From positions 1-9,659 of the forward strand of contig JBKJVQ010000148.1 in the NCBI GenBank assembly GCA_046717125.1: 9,659 nt of DNA. Direction: 5' to 3'. The notes below the pieces were generated by a model. It was given only the letters and a program-made list of their open reading frames with translations. It was not told the origin of the DNA and made no database searches. The DNA is from JBKJVQ01 sp046717125 (GTDB lineage Bacteria; Pseudomonadota; Alphaproteobacteria; Rhizobiales; Methyloligellaceae). Positions 1 to 6,717 of the stretch are shown here, one piece after another (the first letter of the stretch is position 1; the number at the start of each line of letters is the position of its first letter). The position numbers and the translations under genes are program-made.

Positions 1-277
1 GCTGCTCGTTCGGGCGATACACGCGGCCCTTGATGCGGTAGGCGCTGCCAGTCTTGTAGATGCCGCCGCCCTTCGGGACGGGCTGGCCATATTCGACCAC
101 GCGCTTGCTCAGCCGGTTGCTTTCATCCCCGCGCCGGCCGCTGCATCCCGAAAGGTTACAAGCCACCAATGCGACGAGGCCTGCGCAAATGGCGCCCGAA
201 GCGACGCTTCTTATACTGAAATTAAGCGCGCGCGGCCGCGCGAACCGTGAGGCGTCACGGCGCCGATCAAAGACCAC
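1..277 (-). CDS. rlpA: RlpA-like lipoprotein, N-terminal part (runs off left edge)
   Basis: On the minus strand a reading frame open to the window edge encodes a hydrophobic stretch (SGAICAGLVALVAC) ending in a lipobox-like LSGC. After it comes a charged linker (GRRGDESNRLSKR), then VVEYGQPVPKGGG and IYKTGSAYRIKGRVYRP. The pattern GGG-x-YK-x-G-x-Y-x-I-x-G-x-x-Y-x-P is typical of the region just before the double-psi barrel of RlpA, a septal-ring lipoprotein that in some species is a lytic transglycosylase acting on denuded peptidoglycan. Only about 92 codons are present, so the catalytic barrel is outside the window. The start is uncertain: no ATG is in frame. The GTG at 277 is used here, and another GTG begins at 301; the upstream stop is near 372. 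The n-region before the hydrophobic core is unusually long and arginine-rich for either start. The gene is divergent from the Slam-like gene at 569. Family identity is fairly secure; the start is not. Confidence 0.62.
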   Translation of the reverse strand, partial: MVFDRRRDASRFARPRALNFSIRSVASGAICAGLVALVACNLSGCSGRRGDESNRLSKRVVEYGQPVPKGGGIYKTGSAYRIKGRVYRPNEQ

Positions 278-451
278 AAAGACACCCCGTACGCAGCACA
301 CACCGAGTCGCGTCCGTGGAGCAGGTGTTGCCCCGAAGACGCGTCCGACGACTCTTGCCCGAGACGCTTAAGCAAGCGTGAACGGCGAGTTTGGGGCGCA
401 GCCTAAAGCCCCGAACGTGGTGCGTGGCGCTTTGTCAACATATTTTAACGG

Positions 452-466
452 TTAATCATTTGATAA
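452..466 (+). promoter_or_regulatory. CtrA-like motif (TTAA-N7-ATAA)
   Basis: The AT-rich patch at 438-466 stands out in the GC-rich divergent intergenic region and contains TTAATCATTTGATAA. This is TTAA, seven bases, ATAA, one mismatch from the alphaproteobacterial CtrA consensus TTAA-N7-TTAA. It lies between rlpA (minus strand) and the Slam-like gene (plus strand), so it could serve either. One near-match is weak evidence, and AT-rich spacers produce such matches by chance. Confidence 0.3.
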
Positions 467-475
467 GCGTTGCCC

Positions 476-504
476 TTGTTCCGCCCCAGCCCTGCCGATA
501 GATT
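476..504 (+). promoter_or_regulatory. Putative sigma-70-type promoter for the Slam-like gene
   Basis: TTGTTC (476-481) and TAGATT (499-504) are separated by 17 bases, the standard spacing. This would place transcription start near 511, about 58 nt ahead of the ATG at 569. Alphaproteobacterial promoters are often weakly conserved, so this is a plausible rather than secure assignment. A GGGG stretch at 558-561, seven bases before the ATG, could act as the ribosome binding site. Apart from this and the CtrA-like motif I see no gene in the spacer from 302 to 568. Confidence 0.33.
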
Positions 505-568
505 GCGCGCGGGTGAGGCAGGCAGGTCCAAAGAAATGGACGCCCGCTTCTGAAGACGGGGCGAGTAA

Positions 569-1930
569 ATGGGGCATCGGGGGTTGGCGCTGGCCGCGCT
601 TGCGGTCGCCGTAGGCGTGTATGCCTCTGCGCCTGCTATTTCGGCGGAATCTTCATTCCCGATTCTCCGTCTCGGTCCTCAGGACATAGAGTCGCGGCGC
701 GCGCAACTCTTCCAGCGCATGATGGCCGAGCCGACCAATCTCGACATCGCGTTCGAGTATGCGCAGCTTTCCGCGCGGGTTGGCGATCTCGAAGGCGCGA
801 TCTCGACACTCGAACGTATGCTGATCTTCGCACCGGGCCTGCCGCGCCTCCAGCTCGAACTGGGCGTCCTCTATTATCGGCTGGGCTCGTACGATACGGC
901 CCGCTCCTACCTTGAGCTTGCCGCCTCCTCGCCCGACACGCCGCCGGACGTGCGCGCCCAGGTCGAGCAGTATATCCGCCAGATCAACGTCGAGGCCGAT
1001 CCGCCGGCGTTGACCGGTACGCTATTCTCCGCCATTCGCTGGCAGGACAACGCGACGTCGGCGCCCGACTCGAACACCGTCACGCTGAACGGCCTGCCCT
1101 TCGTGCTCGACCCGGAATCGGCCGGCAAGGCGGACTGGAGCGTCCTCAATGTCGGCACGGTCAGCCATGTCTGGGACCTGAAGCGCCAGGGCGACCGGAT
1201 CGACACCGATCTCCTCGCCTACAGCCAGGCCTATTTCGATCAGCACGAGGTCAACCTCCATTTCTTCGAGGGGCTGACCGGCCCAAGCTGGAACATGAAG
1301 CGCTTCGGCGTGTCCAAGACGCGGCTGCATACCTATGCAATCGGCAACGCGGCCATCCTCGATGAGGATTACTACTTCTCGTCGGCCGGCGGCGGCGTGC
1401 GGCTCCTGTCCTTCGCACGCGAGCGCAGCATCATCGATCTGCGCGCGGAAACACGCGTCCGCTGGTTTGACGATACGCCCGAGCGTCCCGTTTCCAGCCT
1501 GCGCGACGGCCCGCAGACAAGGCTGAACGCGATCTACACCTATGCTTGGTCGCCGCGCCTGACCGTCAGCCTACAGACGGCCGTCCAGCGCGAAGATCTC
1601 GATGCCGGTTTCTACTCGAACTGGGAATATAACGGCTCTTTCACCGCGACCTACGCGTTCGCGGGGCCCTTCCGCTCGTGGCACGGGCCCTGGGCGCTCC
1701 AGCTCGCCAGTGGCTATATCTTCCGCGAATATGACGATCCGGATTTCACGATCAATTTCAGCGAGACCGAAGAGGACGAAACTTGGTGGGGCCGCGCCTC
1801 GCTGATCGTGCCGATGACGGAGACGATCGCGCTCGTGCCGCAGGTCGAATATCGCGACCAGTCGTCGAATTACGACATCCGCGACTTCAGCGTCTTCACG
1901 GCCCTGGTTGGCCTGCAGAAGAGGTTCTGA
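569..1930 (+). CDS. TPR plus outer-membrane beta-barrel protein, Slam/DUF560 (type XI secretion)-like
   Basis: The 453-residue product starts with a signal peptide (about residues 1-26, cleavage after AISA). Two TPR-like helical pairs follow at about 57-90 (NLDIAFEYAQLSARVGDLEGAI) and 91-124 (LELGVLYYRLGSYDTARSYL). From about residue 150 onward come alternating hydrophobic/polar strands rich in Y, W and F, ending in a terminal phenylalanine (VGLQKRF), as expected for a BAM-assembled outer-membrane barrel. A periplasmic TPR domain followed by a barrel of about 300 residues is the layout of the Slam/DUF560 family, which moves proteins with TbpB-like barrels across the outer membrane. GTLFSAIRWQDNATSAP resembles the first barrel strand of that family. 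The gene is undamaged, and two cargo-like genes follow directly, the first only 2 nt downstream, which suggests one operon. A generic TPR-barrel porin is the main alternative. The family call rests on architecture and context, not a search. Confidence 0.68.
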   Translation: MGHRGLALAALAVAVGVYASAPAISAESSFPILRLGPQDIESRRAQLFQRMMAEPTNLDIAFEYAQLSARVGDLEGAISTLERMLIFAPGLPRLQLELGVLYYRLGSYDTARSYLELAASSPDTPPDVRAQVEQYIRQINVEADPPALTGTLFSAIRWQDNATSAPDSNTVTLNGLPFVLDPESAGKADWSVLNVGTVSHVWDLKRQGDRIDTDLLAYSQAYFDQHEVNLHFFEGLTGPSWNMKRFGVSKTRLHTYAIGNAAILDEDYYFSSAGGGVRLLSFARERSIIDLRAETRVRWFDDTPERPVSSLRDGPQTRLNAIYTYAWSPRLTVSLQTAVQREDLDAGFYSNWEYNGSFTATYAFAGPFRSWHGPWALQLASGYIFREYDDPDFTINFSETEEDETWWGRASLIVPMTETIALVPQVEYRDQSSNYDIRDFSVFTALVGLQKRF

Positions 1931-1932
1931 GG

Positions 1933-4900
1933 ATGACCCTCGCGCGAGCCCTACTGCTTGTCTCATTGCTGATATTGGGCGGCATCTCCTCGGCGGAGGC
2001 CGCCCAATAAGTCGGCGTCGCGGCGGCGGTAAACCCCGATGCCTTCGCATCCGGCCGCGTCGTCAATCTCGGGAAGTCGATCTTCTTCAACGAGCAGGTC
2101 AAAACCAGCGCGAACGGCCTCGTACAGGTGCTGCTGGTCGACGATCGACCTTCACGGTCGGCCCCAACTCCAATCTCGTGATTGACAAATTCGTCTACGA
2201 CCCCGGCAAGGGCAAAGGCGAGATGGTCGCGACCTTCTCCAAGGGGGCGCTGCGCTTTGTCGGCGGCAAGCTGTCGAAAAAGCAGGGCGGCGTGACGGTC
2301 AAGACGCCCGAGGGCGCGCTCGCCATTCGCGGCGGCATCGCGCAAATCCAGGTGAGCGCCGGCGGCTCGAAGTTCCTGTTCGATTTCGGCGACCAGATGC
2401 AGCTCAAGGGGAATAACGGGCAGACTCACACAATCTTCCAGCCCGGCAATCTGATCGACGTGACTGGCGGCTCGCCCTTTGTGCGGCCGACCAGCGCCGC
2501 AGACACGCAATATTTCCTGACGCAACTTGCGAGCAAGCCCGGTCAGTCCGGCGGCGCAGGGCAAGGCGGCGGCCCTTCGGACGGGCAGACCGAAAGCGGC
2601 ATGGGCGGACAAGGCGCGAACAACGGGAGCGCTCCACCCGTCGGTAACGAGATCAAGAATCAGATTTTCCCGGTCAAGATCGAGGATGCGACCTCGGACA
2701 AGATCGAGCAGGAGATCGTCGAGCAGATCGACAACACCCCGCCGCCAGTAGTTACTGGCGATCCGCCGCCACCTCCCGTTGTCGATGCGCCGCCGCCTCC
2801 GCCACCTCCGGGGCCGCAGCAGGTTCAGCTTCGCGTCCTTTCGTCGCCGGAGTTCTTCACGTCATTTCCGGGAACGAGCGACCAGCAAGACTTCAGCTAC
2901 GACAGGGGCTACGGCGATTGCTGGGAGGAGTGCTGGTATTCATCGCAAGACAACCCCGGCGAGGCAGGCATCCTCGGCGGCGACGATTTCAATCCCGAGG
3001 GCGGCGCAGGCGCGGTCACAAGCGACGACTTCGTCACGACGGCGACGATCGTCGACGGATTTTTGACCGGCACGGTGCAGTTTGTTGCCCGCGAATTTGA
3101 GGATGTGGAGTGCGGTAGCGAGTGCGGCTACACGACGGTGCTGGAGCCAGTGAAGCAATTTGCGTTCACGTACAACTCTGCGCCCGGAATCTATGCCGCT
3201 CTCGGCGAGGTCGTGGACGTTGTCGATGGTGCGGCACAGGCCGAAACGGTCGAGAACTTCATCGGCTCACAGGTCGTCGCCAACGGCTTCTTCGCCTATC
3301 AGATGTATGGGCTCGACTCTTGGGAGAGTGACGGAGAGACAATCTCGAAAATCGATTTCGACGATCCGCTGCTGATCGTTTCCGGTCAGGAATACGTGCT
3401 CCCGACCGAAGGGAAACTGCATTCGATTGAGTTGCTGACCGACCCGCGCCAGAACCAGGACGGCTTTGTCGTCCCGTTCGCCTCGGCTGCCTCGATGCCA
3501 GAAAACATTTCCTTCCCGGATGACGCCGACGGCATTGTGCCCGCCGTTTCAAATCTGCTGTTGCTCGAAAAGGACAGCGGCCAACCGATTGACGAAAGCG
3601 AAAGCCTGAGCGTCTGGATGCAGACGAGCTTCTATATCGGCACGAACGCCGAAAGCGGCGAACAGGAATCCTTTGTCGTGCTCGCGCTCGGCGGCGTGGA
3701 GGAGAGGAACGGTTTCGACGCGCTTGTGGGTCAGAGGCGCGGCGGCTCTTTGATTGATACGTGTGACGACGGTTGCATGGATTCTGTGAGCTTCGCCGGC
3801 GGCATCGCTTCACTGGCCGGTGGCGAAGGCGCTCATCTGATGGGCGATGACGGCGTGAATGTCGTCGTCGGCGCCGACTCGGCGGGCGATGGTCGTGAGA
3901 TATTCGTCGCCCGGCCGCTGGAAGGCGACGCTTACCGTGGCTCTGGCGAGCCCATTTCGCCTTACGGCGGCGAACAGAATTACAACCCGGAATCCACGCT
4001 TGACCCCCCTCCGGGCGATCAGTACGCGACCTATCACATCGGGACGCAGAACGGACCCGTGGCCGACGTCACGCAGAGCGAAGGCGAGTTCCAGGGCTAC
4101 GCCGTCGGCATCGTCGAGTCGCTGACGCTCGGCCAGCCGAACATCGTCATGAGCAATCAGCCGAGCGACGTTACCTTCGCGTTCGATCCTGTGAGCAACA
4201 CGCTGTCCGCCCAGTTTCGGGTCTACGACGAAGGGTACGACGGCGCGACGAGCCGGTATGAGATCGGGTTTGGTGGCATTGGTGTGGGCGGCAAATCCGC
4301 GTTCATCGACAACCAGCGTTTCGGCGCGATCGAGAATATGGAAACCACGCAAGTCATCGATGACAACGGCGAGGCCTATTCGCACAACAACGCCGAAAGC
4401 TATCTCGTCTCTGGCGATCAGCTTGAAGTGACCAACTTCTTCCCTGAAATTTTCGAGGAGACATCGGAAGGATCAGGCGTCCGGCCGTTCTGCCAAATTG
4501 CGACTTCATCAGATGGGGCGCATGGGGAACGCGCGTGCAGTTCGGCCAAAGCCAGGGCTCTGGCTACGACGATAACATCCATGCGGGATGGTGGGTCGCG
4601 GGCGATGTGTCGACCACGGCACAGCTCGACCAACTCGGCGAACAGAACATGAGCGCGACCTATAACGGTCACGCCATCGGCAATGTCATCGACGGCGACC
4701 AGCAGCGCATCGGCGCAGGTGATCTCAATATGTCCTGGGATTTTGCTCTCCGGTCCGGCCAGTTCCGCATCACCAATTTTGACGGCGACCGCGCCTTCCG
4801 CGGCCTGATCGGCCAGACGGAAAGCGGCGGCCACTTTGCCGGCGCTCTCAACGGACATAACTCCCTGTCCGGCGACGTGCGAGGCTCGTTCGTCAACAAC

Positions 4901-5014
4901 AGCGACACGATCGCGGCCGGCGTCATCGGAAACTTCCAGGTCGGAAACGGAGAAGGTTACCGGGCGACCGGCATCTTCACCGGATCAGGCAACCCGGCCG
5001 GCCCGAGCATTTAG
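1933..5014 (+). pseudogene. FecR-domain / TbpB-like barrel secreted protein, cargo paralogue 1 (nonsense and two frameshifts)
   Basis: The ATG at 1933 gives a clean signal peptide (MTLARALLLVSLLILGG...SSAEAAQ) and then meets TAA at 2008-2010. In the same frame the sequence continues as a FecR-type domain (VGVAAAVNPDAFASGRVVN). A missing base at 2142/2143 moves the rest of this domain to another frame (FTVGPNSNLVIDKFVYDP, KTPEGALAIRGGIAQ). Next come a glycine-rich spacer, KIEDATSDKI, a proline-rich linker (about 2736-2820) and a central region of about 550 residues with paired cysteines. A second missing base at about 4497 moves the C-terminal module (CDFIRWGAWG, WWVAGD, ITNFDGD, GSFVNN, GVIGNF, YRATGIF) to a third frame, ending with TAG at 5014. 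Paralogue 2 shows the uninterrupted order at each break. The restored protein would have about 1,027 residues. There is no lipobox, so it would be secreted rather than lipid-anchored. As written it is non-functional; sequencing error is the alternative. Confidence 0.75.
2011..2630 (+). repeat. Duplicated FecR-domain segment, copy A
   Basis: This segment matches 5092-5700 closely at both DNA and protein level. Examples are the shared start GTCGG(C/G)GTCGCGGCGGCGG and the runs VQVLLVD, TVGPNSNLVIDKFVYDP, VGGKLSK, IRGGI and QPGNLID. It covers the FecR-type domain and the glycine-rich tail of cargo paralogue 1. Copy A lacks one G relative to copy B after position 2142. The similarity fades in the linkers that follow, marking a module boundary. 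Confidence 0.8.
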
Positions 5015-5091
5015 GGTGACGGAGATGCGTTTTGCGCTTTTGCCCCTGCTCGGCTGCTCTCCTCTTCGCCGCGCCCGCCCACTCACAAAAG

Positions 5092-5700
5092 GTCGGGGTC
5101 GCGGCGGCGGTAAACCAGAACGCGCTTGCAGGCGGACAGGTCGTCAATATCGGCAAGTCCGTCTTCTATAACCAGCGTGTGACAACCAACGCTATCGGCC
5201 TCGTGCAGGTGCTGCTGGTCGACGGATCGACGTTCACGGTCGGCCCTAACTCGAATCTCGTGATCGACAAGTTCGTCTACGACCCCGCGCGCGGCAAGGG
5301 CGAGATGACCGCAACCGTCTCGAAAGGCGTGCTGCGCTATGTCGGCGGCAAGCTGTCGAAGAACGCCGGCGCCGTGCAGGTGAGGACGCCGCACGGTCAG
5401 CTCGGCATTCGTGGCGGCATCACGCAGATGGAGGTCAATCCGGGCGGCGGGCGCTTTCTGTTCGATTTCGGCGAGCTTATGCAGCTCTTCCAGAGGAACG
5501 GTTACACCTTAAGCGTCTACCAGCCCGGCAACCTGATCGACCTCAACCAGGGCCCGGCGTTCGTCCGTCCGGCGACGCCGGAGGACATCGCGTTCTTCCT
5601 CGAGGCACTCACGAGCCGCCCAGGTCAGGACGGCGGCTCCAGCGGGGGACCGTCCGAAGGTCAGGTCGTCACAGGCCTCGGCAATCAGGGCGCGGCCGAT
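5092..5700 (+). repeat. Duplicated FecR-domain segment, copy B
   Basis: This is the partner of 2011-2630, lying about 3.08 kb downstream in direct orientation, and it is intact through the FecR-type domain. It has GACGGATCGACG where copy A reads GACGATCGACC, which identifies the missing base in copy A. Direct repeats this similar could recombine and delete the intervening cargo gene. Confidence 0.8.
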
Positions 5701-5805
5701 TTCCCGCTGCCGCTACTGGCGCTTTTCGAGAGTGCCGAAATCTTTCAGTTCCGGATCGAAGATGCGACCACGGATCGAATCCTCCAGCTCATCGCGAGCC
5801 GGCCC

Positions 5806-5859
5806 GATCCGGTCGACACCGTCGATCCTGTTGACCCCGTCGATCCCGTGGAGCCGGTG
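5806..5859 (+). repeat. Six 9-bp units encoding a DPV-type linker
   Basis: Six imperfect nine-base units (GATCCGGTC, GACACCGTC, GATCCTGTT, GACCCCGTC, GATCCCGTG, GAGCCGGTG) encode a (D/E)-x-V repeat, DPVDTVDPVDPVDPVEPV. It sits where paralogue 1 has its poly-proline linker, between the FecR-type domain and the central region. It is probably an extended spacer. Unit changes would keep the reading frame. Confidence 0.8.
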
Positions 5860-6680
5860 TTTCTGACGGGCTTCGCGGCCGGTCTTTACACGCGCTCCGA
5901 GGACAGCGGCGACGGCTTCTTTCCCGTGAGGGTAGATCTGGTTACGAGCGAGGATTCGAACGGTATTCAGTTCACGTTCGATCCGTCTGGGCTGATCTCC
6001 GGCCCCCTGACGGTCGACGGTCCCGAAGGCGGTGCTGTCCTGCGCTATGGCAACGATCCGAACCCGAGCGTTATCACAGTGCCTTATGACACCGTACAGA
6101 ACCTGTCGATCGTGATTGCGCTTTCCGGACGCACCGGATCGAACGGCTTTTGTCAGGCTTGCGACTTCATCCGCTGGGGCAACTGGACCGGCACGGCGAA
6201 CTTCAACCTTGCGTCTAATCCGGACACGCAGCAGCGCGTCGTCGTCGATCGCGGCTTCTGGGTCGCTGGACAAGTGACTCCCGCCGGCGATCTGCCTTTA
6301 AGCGGCACCGCCAATTATGTGGCGACGTGATCGGAGCGGCGGCGGATGGATTTGGACCCCAGCGGGACGTCATGGGCAGTTTCCTGCTGGAATGGAGCTT
6401 CAGCGACCGCAACGGACAGTTTGGCGTCACCAATTTCGATGGCGGCGGGTTTGGCGGTTCCGTGTCGCAGGTAGGAACCGACAATCTCTTTCGGGATGCG
6501 GATGGCCTGTCTGGCAGCGTGGACTCCGACTCGGTTTTCGGCACCGTCAACGGGTCGTTCGTCAATGACGGCGCCGGACGCGCCGCTGGCGGCGCCATCG
6601 GCAACTTCACGCTGCGCGGCTCGGAGTCGAATTACCGCGCCACGGGCATCTTTGCCGGCCCACGCGTGCCGCCAAACTAA

Positions 6681-6695
6681 CGGCCTCAGAGGCCG
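6681..6695. terminator. Small hairpin between convergent genes
   Basis: CGGCCT-CAG-AGGCCG forms a 6-bp GC-rich stem with a 3-nt loop. It starts directly after the stop codon of cargo paralogue 2 and lies 22 bases beyond the end of the convergent aminotransferase gene. No clear T-run follows on either strand, so intrinsic termination is only suggested by position and symmetry. Confidence 0.35.
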
Positions 6696-6717
6696 CTACC
6701 CAAGTTGCCGGGCGCCC

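Larger units (their letters stand above)
5032..6680 (+). pseudogene. FecR-domain / TbpB-like barrel secreted protein, cargo paralogue 2 (frameshifted)
   Basis: This second cargo-like gene begins 10-17 nt after paralogue 1. Two starts compete. The ATG at 5025 gives MRFALLPLL but runs out of frame before the mature protein. The TTG at 5032 is in frame (RFCPCSAALLFAAPAHSQ) and lies 7 nt after GGAG, whereas the ATG directly abuts that GGAG. Then come a FecR-type domain (VGVAAAVNQNALAGG to QPGNLIDLNQG), a glycine-rich spacer, RIEDATTDRI and a DPV-repeat linker. A shorter central region than in paralogue 1 ends in FCQACDFIRWG. Near 6320 a missing G in GTGG truncates the frame at TGA 6330. With the base restored the text reads ANYVGDVIGAAADG and continues through VTNFDGG, GSFVND, AIGNF and YRATGIFAG to TAA 6680. 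The restored protein is about 550 residues. It is a likely substrate of the Slam-like barrel protein. Loss of the C-terminal barrel would probably abolish export. Confidence 0.72.

Noticed and set aside
60..371. Plus-strand open frame of 103 codons
   Set aside because: It is antisense to the RlpA-like coding region. Its arginine- and threonine-rich product has no protein-like features, while the minus-strand frame has a lipobox and an RlpA motif.
1571..2050. Long minus-strand open frame across the end of the Slam-like gene
   Set aside because: Arginine-rich shadow of the plus-strand gene in GC-rich DNA; no signal or domain features.
2736..2820. CCG/CCT-rich run considered as a possible tandem repeat array or CRISPR-like unit
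   Set aside because: It is simply codon repetition for a poly-proline linker; no spaced identical units are present.
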